DNA of 5,631 nt from DASQVO01 sp035640715 (GTDB lineage: Bacteria; Actinomycetota; Actinomycetes; Streptosporangiales; Streptosporangiaceae), in the NCBI GenBank assembly GCA_035640715.1, contig DASQVO010000244.1, forward strand, positions 1 to 5,631. The letters run 5' to 3'. The notes below the pieces were generated by a model. It searched no databases. It saw only the letters and a program-made list of their open reading frames with translations, and was not told the origin of the DNA. Shown in pieces: positions 1 through 5,571 of this stretch (within the stretch, counting starts at the first letter, position 1; each line of letters begins with the position of its first letter). A program made the translations under genes and the position numbers.

Positions 1-187
1 CGGGCACGCCCGCCCGGCCGGCGGCGCCCCGCGGACCCGTCCGGTCCCTGACGTCTTCCGGCCGTCCCTGCCGGGACTCCGAGGGCGGCCGTCTCGCCGT
101 GCCGTCACGCAGACTGCGGCCACCATACGACCGCATGGCCAGGTTGTCCTCGTGCCATGCCGAGTTCTGCCGTCTCTGCTGAGGCAC
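1..187 (-). CDS. Partial CDS, basic low-complexity N-terminus, unknown function
   Basis: I do not recognise this gene with confidence. The minus-strand frame is open from a GTG at 187 to the left edge, about 62 codons, with an in-frame TGA three codons before the GTG. About 51 of 62 codons end in G or C, which supports coding in this GC-rich DNA. The visible protein begins MPQQRRQNSAWHEDN and continues as a hydrophilic, Arg/Gly/Pro-rich stretch with no membrane segment yet. An alternative start is the ATG at 136, preceded by GAGG about 11 bases upstream; an AGGAGG also lies about 13 bases before the GTG. It reads in the same direction as rmuC, 64 bases after the rmuC stop, so co-transcription is plausible. 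Actinobacterial DUF6542 membrane proteins have this kind of N-terminus and often lie near rmuC and ychF, but that identity is a guess. Confidence 0.45.
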   Translation of the reverse strand, partial: MPQQRRQNSAWHEDNLAMRSYGGRSLRDGTARRPPSESRQGRPEDVRDRTGPRGAAGRAGVP

Positions 188-251
188 GCCCCCGCTTCAC
201 CCTCCTGTCGTGGCGATGCCAAGATGCCGGAGACTCTCGGCACCGCCGGGC

Positions 252-1706
252 TCAGGTCCATTGTGACGCCTTGAGGAGCTCATCGCGGCTGCCGATTTCG
301 GGCGATTCTCCGCTCCTTTCCTCCCCGGGAACGGCCAGCGACGTGCCCGGCTGGGCGATGGGCGTCCCCGGCTGGGCGACGGATGTGCCCGGTGCGGCGC
401 CGGCCCCGGTGTCCTCCGCCCCCGCCGCGACCAGCTCGGGGGCGGACAGGCTGCGGGCCGTCTCCTCTACCAGGGCGGGTGGGGGCAGCTCAGCGTCGAC
501 GACCCCGAGCTGGCTGAGCCGCCGGGCGCTGACCAGGACGCGGCTCTCCAGCGAACCGACCGTCTGGTTGTAGGCGGTCACCGCGTTGGTCAGCGCGCGG
601 CCCAGGCGGTCGATGTTCCGGCCGAGCCCGGCGATCCTGGCATGCAGCTCGCGCCCCAGGTCGAATACGGCGCGGGCATTCTCGGACAGGGCCTCCTGCT
701 GCCACGTGTACTGCGCGGTCCGCAGCATGGTGACGAGCGTGGTCGGGGTGGCGATGTGGACCTTGCGCGCCATCGCGTGCTCGAGCAGGCCGGGGTCCCG
801 CTCGAGCGCGGGTGCGAGAAACGCCTCACCCGGTATGAACAGCACGACGAACTCCGGGGACGGGCTGAGCGCCGTCCAGTACGCCTTCGCGGCCAGCCGG
901 TCCACGTGTTCGCGCAGGTGCCGCGCGTGCGCGTCGAGCCGTGCCGCGCGCACGGATTCATCTGCCGCCTCCACTGCCTCCAGGTAAGCGGCGAGCGACA
1001 CCTTCGAGTCCACCACGATGTTCTTGCCGCCGGCGAGACGCACAATCATGTCCGGCCGCTGCGGGCCGCTGTCGCCGGCCAGGCTGACCTGCTCCTCGAA
1101 GTCGCAGTGCGCACTCATCCCAGCCAGCTCCACCACACGGCGCAGCTGCAGCTCGCCCCAGCGGCCACGGGCCTCGGGGCGGCGCAGCGCGGTGACCAGC
1201 GCTTGCGTCTGGTCACGGAGCTGCTCCGCACTGTGCCTGGTCAGGTTCACCTGCTCGGCCAGGGCAGCGTGCGAGGCCCGGCGGGCGGATTCCGATTCGC
1301 GCAGCTGCGCCTCCAGCCGGGTGAGGGTCTCCCTGAGCGGGCCGACCAGATGCTCGACGGCGGCGCGACGTTGTTCGAGCTCTCCAGCGGCCTTTACGTT
1401 TTCGGCGCGCAGCCGCCCTTCGGCGATCTCGAGGAAGCGCGCGGTGCTGGCGTCGAGGGCTTCCGCCGACAGGCTCTGGAACCGCTGCGCCAGCTGCCCG
1501 TCGATCAGGGCCACCCGCTCCCGTTCGGTCCGCTCTATCATCTCGGCCCGCTGCTCGGCCGCCCGGGCGCGTTCGGCTGCGGCGCTGGCCTGGCTGGCGA
1601 GGTCGGCAGTGGCGGACGCGACCCGGCCCCGGGCGTACAGGTACCCGATCACGGCCCCGATGATGATCCCGAGTATCAGCCCGGCAATCAGCATGATCGC
1701 GCTCAT
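252..1706 (-). CDS. rmuC: DNA recombination protein RmuC
   Basis: RmuC-family protein, 484 residues from the ATG at 1706. The family limits DNA inversion and rearrangement between short inverted repeats and has a PD-(D/E)XK-like nuclease core; its biochemistry is poorly known. Residues about 2-24 form one hydrophobic membrane anchor ending in YLYARG. Residues about 28-170 are Ala/Glu/Arg-rich and predicted coiled coil. The conserved core follows: GRWGE near 181-185, RPDMIVRL near 217-224, the DSK motif at 233-235 and FIPGEAF near 290-296, then the block up to about residue 402. The last ~80 residues are a low-complexity tail with heptapeptide repeats, not part of the family core. A TTG at 1715 adds three residues and is an alternative start; neither start has a clear Shine-Dalgarno sequence. 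A downstream gene in the same direction may be co-transcribed. The family assignment is secure. Confidence 0.95.
   Translation of the reverse strand: MSAIMLIAGLILGIIIGAVIGYLYARGRVASATADLASQASAAAERARAAEQRAEMIERTERERVALIDGQLAQRFQSLSAEALDASTARFLEIAEGRLRAENVKAAGELEQRRAAVEHLVGPLRETLTRLEAQLRESESARRASHAALAEQVNLTRHSAEQLRDQTQALVTALRRPEARGRWGELQLRRVVELAGMSAHCDFEEQVSLAGDSGPQRPDMIVRLAGGKNIVVDSKVSLAAYLEAVEAADESVRAARLDAHARHLREHVDRLAAKAYWTALSPSPEFVVLFIPGEAFLAPALERDPGLLEHAMARKVHIATPTTLVTMLRTAQYTWQQEALSENARAVFDLGRELHARIAGLGRNIDRLGRALTNAVTAYNQTVGSLESRVLVSARRLSQLGVVDAELPPPALVEETARSLSAPELVAAGAEDTGAGAAPGTSVAQPGTPIAQPGTSLAVPGEERSGESPEIGSRDELLKASQWT
324..386 (-). repeat. 21-bp tandem repeat coding a heptapeptide in the RmuC tail
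   Basis: Three consecutive 21-base units (324-344, 345-365, 366-386) encode TSLAVPG, TPIAQPG and TSVAQPG on the minus strand. The two inner units share the core CCCGGCTGGGCGA. The repeat lies in the non-conserved Pro/Ala/Gly tail of RmuC, so copy number probably varies between strains without affecting the nuclease-like core. Confidence 0.8.
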
Positions 1707-1849
1707 GTGTGTCAATACTGGCAGCCGCCGCCGACATTCCTTTCCCTGACACGCAGGCGGGCGGGTGTGCGGATTTGTAGGTGGCCGGGGCCGGCCTGGG
1801 TCATCTTACGGGCCCGTTGAGGGCCGGCGGGGCGTTCGCGTCTACGTGG

Positions 1850-2296
1850 TCAGGCGGAGCCGTCGGCGGCGAAACCGCCGAGGAGCACCTCGCGGCGGGC
1901 CGGGTCGGCGAGTTCGTCGGCGGTGGTGCGCCAGTCGCGCACAAGCTGGTCCAGTTCGGCGAGGTCATCGTCGTGGTAGGCCACCGAGACCGCGGCGCGA
2001 ACCTCGGCGATGAAGGCGGCGAGATCGTCATCATCGAAGTGACGCAGCCAGGTAAGTTCCCCAAAATCGAGCGGGGTGCGGTCTTCGGGCGGCTTCGCGC
2101 GAGCCCGCTCGGCGACATCGAGGCGGTCATGCCAGCGGCTCACCGCGTCAAGCACCTCATAGTGCCTGGCCGGCAGCAGCACAAGGCCCATCCCGTCGGT
2201 GTCGCGGATTCGCGCGATGCCCCGGCGGGCCGCATCGGTCACCTCGCGCCGCTTGCGGTCGAGGTCGCTCGCTGTGTAGATCACCTCTGCCGTCAT
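1850..2296 (-). CDS. Phd/YefM-like antitoxin-type protein with C-terminal extension
   Basis: 148 residues from the ATG at 2296. Residues about 4-55 (IYTASDLDRKRREVTDAA, then GLVLLPARHYEVLDAV) fit the Phd/YefM antitoxin fold: a short strand, the TASD helix, a central strand and a closing [EH]Y-x-x-L helix that in the family dimerises and binds DNA. Residues about 56-148 are an acidic helical extension (FDDDDLAAFIAEVR, DDDLAELDQLVRDW). Typical Phd proteins have about 80-90 residues, so this one is long. The reading frame extends 29 codons further upstream, but that stretch does not resemble the family and crosses the putative promoter, so I chose the ATG at 2296, which also sits 7 bases after a -10-like hexamer. 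There is no toxin gene on either side: rmuC lies downstream and the sigma gene upstream. It could be an orphan antitoxin or a repurposed transcription regulator. The fold is fairly likely; the function is unknown. Confidence 0.75.
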   Translation of the reverse strand: MTAEVIYTASDLDRKRREVTDAARRGIARIRDTDGMGLVLLPARHYEVLDAVSRWHDRLDVAERARAKPPEDRTPLDFGELTWLRHFDDDDLAAFIAEVRAAVSVAYHDDDLAELDQLVRDWRTTADELADPARREVLLGGFAADGSA

Positions 2297-2331
2297 GCTT
2301 CCTAAGATACTCCAGTACATATTGGGAAGCA
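2296..2331 (-). promoter_or_regulatory. Putative leaderless promoter with 7-bp inverted-repeat arms
   Basis: On the minus strand, TATCTT (plus 2304-2309) ends 7 bases before the ATG at 2296, which would place transcription start at or next to the start codon. No good -35 is visible. The arms TGCTTCC (2296-2302) and GGAAGCA (2325-2331) are exact inverted repeats 22 bases apart; one touches the start codon and the other covers the expected -35 position. A smaller TACT-CC-AGTA repeat lies between them. Phd/YefM antitoxins usually repress their own promoter, so autoregulation is plausible but inferred. Confidence 0.4.
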
Positions 2332-2479
2332 CTAGCGGCTTACCGTTTCCCCGGGACGAGCGGCAGGCCCACCTCGTCGGCACAATGGGCGTTGGCCGGA
2401 CAAGCGGGGCGGGAGGTCGCGGCTGCAGTGCAACCGTGCGGGGGCTGTGCGTCGTTGGAGGGGCATGAGAGATTGATTG

Positions 2480-3811
2480 TCAGCGGCTCGCGGTCAGGTC
2501 TTCGACACGGTCTTCGATGAAGGCATGCTCGGCGGCCGGGAGGTCCAGCCGCAGCGCGGCCCGGTAGGCGTCCAGCGCGTCGGCAACACGGCCCGTGCGC
2601 CGCAGCAGTTCGGCCCGGGCGATGTGGAACTGCGGCCAGCGCGCCAGTTGCGGATGCACGGCCGCGGCGTCGAGGATCGCGAGCCCGGCTGCGGGCCCGT
2701 CGGCCATCGCCACCGCGACGGCGCGGTTCGCCTCGATCACGGGAGTGGGCTCGTAGCGGACGAGCTGGCCGTAGAGGGCGGCGATCTGCCGCCAGTCGGT
2801 CTGCTCCGCCGTGGCCGCGCAGGAGTGGCACGCGGCGATCGCGGCGTGCAATTGATACGGGCCCGGCCGCCGGGCGCGCAGCGCCGCTTCCAGCAGATGG
2901 TCACCCTCAGCGATCTTCGCCCGGTCCCAGCGTCCGCGGTCCTGGTCGGCCAGCAGGACGAGATCCCCGTCGGCGCCGATGCGGGCGCCGCGCCGGGCGT
3001 CGGTGAGCAGCAGCAGGGCGAGAAGACCCGTCACCTCGGGTTCTCCCGGCATGAGGACGGCCAGCGCGCGGGCCAGCCCCACGGCCTGATCACACAGGTC
3101 GCCGCGGATCAGGTCCTCACCGGCGGCCGCCATGTGCCCCTGGGTGAAGACGAGATAGACGACGCGCAGCACCGTGCCGAGGCGTTCCGCCATGTCGGCG
3201 GGGCCCGGCGGGCGCAGCGAGATGCCGGCCTGGCGGATCTTGCGCTTGGCCCGGACGAGGCGCTGGGCCATCGTCGGCTCGGGCACGAGGAAGGCCGCGG
3301 CGATCTCGCTAGTTCCCAGGCCGCACACGGAACGCAGAGTCAGCGCGACCCGGACGGCGGAATCGAGAGCGGGGTGGCAGCAGGCGAAGACGAGGCCGAG
3401 CTGGTCCTCGGCGAGAGCGGCCTCCTCCGGGCCGGCGAGCCCAGGCCGCTGGGCCTCCCCGCCGGGCCACGCGCCGGACGGGTCGCGCATGCCGGGCCCC
3501 GCATTGGACGGCTGCCCGTGCGGCCCCGCGCTGGACAGGTTGCGCATGCCCAGGTCACGCACCGCCTCGGCCTCCTTATCCGCGCGCCGCCGCTCGCGGC
3601 GCATGCGGTCAACCGCCTTGTGCCGGGCCACCCCGATCAGCCAGGCGCGGGGGTTGGCCGGCGCGCCCTCGGCCGGCCATTTCGTCAGCGCCAGCGCGCA
3701 CGCATCCTGGACGGCGTCCTCAGCCGTCTCCAGGTCACCCAGGAGACGGCTGAGGGTCGCCACCGCCGCCCACCAGTGAGCGCGGAACAGCGCGCCGTAA
3801 TCCTCGCTCAG
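2480..3811 (-). CDS. ECF42-type RNA polymerase sigma factor with TPR-like C-terminal domain
   Basis: Sigma-70 family ECF factor, 443 residues if translation begins at CTG 3811. Sigma2 is about residues 7-76 (LFRAHWWAAVATLSRLLGD, ETAEDAVQDA, PRAWLIGVARHKAVDRMRRE). Sigma4 is about 136-193, with DQLGLVFACCHPAL and the helix-turn-helix GLGTSEIAAAFLVPEPTMAQRL. A ~245-residue extension follows, with ERLGTVLRVVYLVFTQGH, LLALLLLTDARR, HAAIAACH, TDWRQIAALYGQL and TPVIEANRAVAVA, ending AEHAFIEDRVEDL. This architecture defines ECF42 sigma factors, which pair with DGPF/YCII proteins and lack a dedicated anti-sigma. No ATG, GTG or TTG exists in frame between the stop at 3857-3859 and GTG 3763, and starting at 3763 would remove the conserved first sigma2 residues. 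CTG 3811 overlaps the upstream TGA (CTGA), with GGGG 8 bases before it. The sigma2-sigma4 linker is unusually long and repetitive. The family is secure; the start is uncertain. Confidence 0.92.
   Translation of the reverse strand: MSEDYGALFRAHWWAAVATLSRLLGDLETAEDAVQDACALALTKWPAEGAPANPRAWLIGVARHKAVDRMRRERRRADKEAEAVRDLGMRNLSSAGPHGQPSNAGPGMRDPSGAWPGGEAQRPGLAGPEEAALAEDQLGLVFACCHPALDSAVRVALTLRSVCGLGTSEIAAAFLVPEPTMAQRLVRAKRKIRQAGISLRPPGPADMAERLGTVLRVVYLVFTQGHMAAAGEDLIRGDLCDQAVGLARALAVLMPGEPEVTGLLALLLLTDARRGARIGADGDLVLLADQDRGRWDRAKIAEGDHLLEAALRARRPGPYQLHAAIAACHSCAATAEQTDWRQIAALYGQLVRYEPTPVIEANRAVAVAMADGPAAGLAILDAAAVHPQLARWPQFHIARAELLRRTGRVADALDAYRAALRLDLPAAEHAFIEDRVEDLTASR
3466..3550 (-). repeat. 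Degenerate tandem repeat in the sigma2-sigma4 linker
   Basis: The 28-base stretches 3466-3493 and 3523-3550 match at 24 of 28 positions, and a weaker copy starts at 3496, giving steps of 30 and 27 bases, both in frame. In the protein these are GMRNLSSAGP, HGQPSNAGP and GMRDPSGAWP, about residues 88-116. They lie between sigma2 and sigma4, where length is least constrained. Confidence 0.7.
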
Positions 3812-4161
3812 CTCGGCGTCCCCGTGTTCACGACCGGCCGGACCTCCACAGAGCCGTCACGGGCGGTCGGTATGCGCTGCGCCCACTTCAGCGCCTCATC
3901 CAGGCCGTCGCACTCGATCAGGGTGAAGCCGCCGAACTGCTCCTTGATCTCCGCCGCCGGGCCGTCGGTCAGCAACGTCTCGCCGCCGCGGACCCGTACG
4001 GTCGTCGACGCCGAGGGCGGCTGCAGCGGCGCGCAGTCGATCAGCACGCCGGCGTCCGCCATCGCCTGGCGGGCGGTGCTCCACTCCTCGAACAGCTTGC
4101 GCGCCTCGTCCGTCCCGGCCTCGGGCAGTTCCGGGCCGTAGAGCAGAAACATGTACTTCAT
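3808..4161 (-). CDS. YCII-related (DGPF-family) protein
   Basis: 117 residues, a full-length single-domain YCII/DGPF protein. It begins MKYMFLLYG, the usual first strand, then KLFEEWSTARQAMADAGVLIDCAPLQPP, the strand TVRVRGGETLLTDGP, the family block TDGPAAEIKEQFGGFTLIE (about 65-83) and the C-terminal half DEALKWAQRIP and SVEVRPV. The name-giving DGPF motif reads DGPA here (66-69). YCII domains have a ferredoxin-like alpha/beta fold and no settled activity; they are the standard partner and main known target of ECF42 sigma factors. The ATG at 4161 is chosen because it gives the conserved N-terminus and has GGAGAGG 8 bases upstream; the frame runs far upstream without resembling the family. 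It is the first gene of a two-gene operon, and its stop overlaps the sigma start by 4 bases, suggesting translational coupling. Confidence 0.93.
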   Translation of the reverse strand: MKYMFLLYGPELPEAGTDEARKLFEEWSTARQAMADAGVLIDCAPLQPPSASTTVRVRGGETLLTDGPAAEIKEQFGGFTLIECDGLDEALKWAQRIPTARDGSVEVRPVVNTGTPS

Positions 4162-4169
4162 CGCGGGTA

Positions 4170-4176
4170 CCTCTCC
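4170..4176 (-). promoter_or_regulatory. Ribosome binding site of the YCII gene
   Basis: GGAGAGG on the minus strand lies 8 bases before the ATG at 4161. It is the clearest Shine-Dalgarno sequence in the window and fixes the start of the YCII gene inside a much longer open frame. Of the full genes, this one and the coupled sigma gene appear to have a true 5' leader. Confidence 0.75.
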
Positions 4177-4213
4177 GCCGGAGGCCGGCCTCCGGCGCCG
4201 GCCATTCACCCAT

Positions 4214-4241
4214 AGTCGAATGAGGGCTGCCCGGATCGACA
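4214..4241 (-). promoter_or_regulatory. Putative ECF42-dependent promoter of the YCII-sigma operon
   Basis: Reading the minus strand, TGTCGA (plus 4236-4241) is followed after 17 bases (4219-4235) by CGACT (4214-4218). As I recall, TGTCGA at -35 and CGA/TC at -10 is the motif reported for ECF42 sigma factors in Streptomyces; both halves fit and the spacing is usual for ECF promoters. Transcription would start near 4205-4208, giving a leader of about 45 bases that contains the ribosome binding site. The operon would then be driven by its own second gene. Confidence 0.65.
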
Positions 4242-4245
4242 GCGT

Positions 4246-4264
4246 CCCGGAAAAATTTTCCGGG
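4246..4264. repeat. 19-bp perfect palindrome abutting the ECF42 -35 element
   Basis: CCCGGAAAA (4246-4254) and TTTTCCGGG (4256-4264) are exact inverted repeats around one central A. The A/T-rich core stands out in this GC-rich region. It ends 4 bases upstream of the TGTCGA -35 element of the divergent YCII promoter, a position suited to an activator site or an UP-like element. No candidate regulator gene is adjacent. Confidence 0.7.
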
Positions 4265-4356
4265 CCCGCCTTGATGGTCTCGCTGACGAGGAGAGTGCCA
4301 CCAGGTCCTCGTTCGGCTGGAATGTCCTCCCGGCAGCGGCGCCGCGGCGGCCTGCG

Positions 4357-4387
4357 GCGGGCGGCCCGCAGCGGGCGGCCCGCTGCG
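4357..4387. repeat. Tandem GC-rich palindromes upstream of ychF
   Basis: A 13-base sequence, GCGGGC-G-GCCCGC, itself a perfect palindrome, occurs at 4357-4369 and again at 4371-4383. The second copy lies in a larger perfect palindrome, 4367-4387, with 10-base arms around G 4377 (CGCAGCGGGC / GCCCGCTGCG). The cluster sits at or just upstream of the expected ychF -35 position. There is no T-tract, and both flanking genes point away, so a terminator is unlikely. Confidence 0.65.
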
Positions 4388-4393
4388 TCGAGT

Positions 4394-4409
4394 GGTGCCC
4401 GCAGGCACC
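4394..4409. repeat. Inverted repeat inside the ychF promoter spacer
   Basis: GGTGCC (4394-4399) and GGCACC (4404-4409) are exact inverted repeats around CGCA, and the right arm directly abuts the TAAAAT -10 hexamer. This is a classic place for a repressor operator. The structure would not appear in a leaderless transcript starting near 4423, so any role would be at the DNA level. Confidence 0.55.
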
Positions 4410-4415
4410 TAAAAT
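4410..4415 (+). promoter_or_regulatory. -10 element of a leaderless ychF promoter
   Basis: TAAAAT matches the TATAAT consensus at 5 of 6 positions and ends 7 bases before the GTG at 4423. Transcription would start at or one base before the start codon, and no Shine-Dalgarno sequence is present, so a leaderless mRNA is likely. The -35 region (about 4386-4392) reads weakly, with a GTCGAG-like sequence. Confidence 0.55.
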
Positions 4416-4422
4416 CGCGCAG

Positions 4423-5514
4423 GTGAGTCTGTCCATCGGGATCGTGGGGCTGCCCAACGTCGGCAAGTCGACGTTGTTCAACGCGCTGACCCGGGCGGGC
4501 GCGCTGGCATCGAACTACCCGTTCGCCACCATCGAGCCGAACGTCGGGATCGTCGGGGTGCCCGATCCGCGGCTCGCCGAGCTGGCCAAGCTGTACGACT
4601 CGGCCCGTATCGTGCCCGCGACCGTGCGGTTCGTTGACATCGCCGGCCTGGTCCGGGGAGCCGCCCAGGGCCAGGGCCTCGGTAACCAGTTCCTCGGCCA
4701 CATCCGGGAGACGGACGCGATCTGCCAGGTGGTCAGGGTCTTCGCGGATCCCGATGTCAGTCACGTGGAAGGCGACGTGTCGCCGGAGCGTGACATCGAG
4801 ACGGTGATCACCGAGCTGATCCTCGCGGACCTGCAGACGCTGGAGAAGGTGACGGCCCGGCTCGGCAAGGAAACAAAGTTCTCCAAGGATGCCGAACGGC
4901 TCCGCGTGGCAGATGCCGCGACGCGCGCGCAGAAGCTGCTCGATACCGGGACCACGCTGTTCGCGGGCGCCGCGCCGGACGGGATCGATCTGGCGGACCT
5001 GCGCGAATTCCAGCTCCTGACGGCCAAGCCGTTCCTTTACGTCTTCAACACCGACGAGGCGGGCCTTGCCGATGCGGCGCTGGGGGAGCGGCTGGCCGCT
5101 CTCGTCGCGCCCGCCGAGGCGATCTTCCTTGACGCCAAGACCGAAGCCGACCTCGCTGACCTGCCCGAGGACGAGGCCGCGGAGCTGCTGGCCGAGTCCG
5201 GCCTGGGCGAGCCCGGGCTCGCCCAGCTGGCGCGGGCCGGGTTCCGCGCGCTCGGCCTGTCGACGTTCCTCACGGCGGGCCCGAAGGAAACGCGGGCCTG
5301 GACGATCCCCGCCGGCGCGACCGCCCCGGAGGCAGCCGGCGTCATCCACACGGACTTCCAGCGCGGCTTCATCAAGGCCGAGATCGTCTCCTACGAGGAC
5401 CTGATCGCCGCGGGATCAGTCGCCGCCGCCCGCGCGGCCGGCAAGGTCCGCATCGAGGGCAAGGACTACGTGATGCGCGACGGCGACGTCGTGGAGTTCC
5501 GCTTCAACGTGTAG
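4423..5514 (+). CDS. ychF: Redox-regulated ATPase YchF (Obg-family, OLA1 homologue)
   Basis: Full-length YchF, 363 residues, the family's normal length. It is a cytosolic P-loop NTPase of the Obg/TRAFAC class that binds ribosomes and affects stress responses and translation. G1 is GLPNVGKST (9-17), the switch I region NYPFATIEPNVG (31-42), and G3 DIAGLVRGA (72-80), with a hydrophobic residue at the place of the usual catalytic Gln. G4 reads NTDE (209-212) rather than NKxD, the change that gives YchF ATP preference over GTP. A helical insert occupies about 120-200. The C-terminal TGS domain (about 280-363) contains the FxRGFIKAE-type block (312-320) and ends DGDVVEFRFNV. The GTG at 4423 gives the canonical MSLSIGIVGLPNVGK start and sits 7 bases after TAAAAT. 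It is divergent from the YCII operon and appears monocistronic. Confidence 0.98.
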   Translation: MSLSIGIVGLPNVGKSTLFNALTRAGALASNYPFATIEPNVGIVGVPDPRLAELAKLYDSARIVPATVRFVDIAGLVRGAAQGQGLGNQFLGHIRETDAICQVVRVFADPDVSHVEGDVSPERDIETVITELILADLQTLEKVTARLGKETKFSKDAERLRVADAATRAQKLLDTGTTLFAGAAPDGIDLADLREFQLLTAKPFLYVFNTDEAGLADAALGERLAALVAPAEAIFLDAKTEADLADLPEDEAAELLAESGLGEPGLAQLARAGFRALGLSTFLTAGPKETRAWTIPAGATAPEAAGVIHTDFQRGFIKAEIVSYEDLIAAGSVAAARAAGKVRIEGKDYVMRDGDVVEFRFNV

Positions 5515-5571
5515 CCGCAGGCATGCTGGCTGGTCACCACGTCATGCCCCTGACCGGTCCGCCAATAAACA

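Noticed and set aside
157..573. 138-codon plus-strand open frame opposite the rmuC end
   Set aside because: It lies antisense to the rmuC tail and its non-coding flank, has Ser/Ala/Arg-rich shadow composition and no recognisable domain.
1709..1752. GTGTCA/TGACAC inverted repeat upstream of rmuC
   Set aside because: The arms are only 6 bases and 32 bases apart; this is expected by chance and has no promoter geometry.
1783..1796. GGCCGG-GG-CCGGCC palindrome downstream of the Phd-like gene, as a terminator
   Set aside because: The loop is too small for the full stem, no T-tract follows on the minus strand, and such repeats are easy to find by chance in GC-rich DNA.
2420..2436. Imperfect hairpin CGGCTG/CAACCG after the sigma gene, as a terminator
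   Set aside because: The stem is only 6 bp with one wobble pair and has no T-tract in the minus direction.
2332..2468. Short minus-strand frame (about 44 codons) between the sigma and Phd-like genes, considered as a missing toxin
   Set aside because: Third positions are not G/C enriched, the product is Arg/Pro-rich without toxin motifs, and no ribosome binding site is seen.
2477..4141. 554-codon plus-strand open frame opposite the sigma and YCII genes
   Set aside because: It is antisense to two clearly conserved genes; its length is a by-product of high GC, and the sequence has no family features.
4162..5349. Long minus-strand open extension upstream of the YCII ATG, antisense to ychF
   Set aside because: The conserved YCII N-terminus, a strong ribosome binding site and a promoter motif all place the start at 4161; the extension is the shadow of ychF and intergenic DNA.
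5520..5555. Hairpins after ychF (GGCATG/CATGCC and GGTCA/TGACC), as a terminator
   Set aside because: The two pairings are mutually exclusive, stems are 5-6 bp with loops of 14-17 bases, and no T-tract follows.
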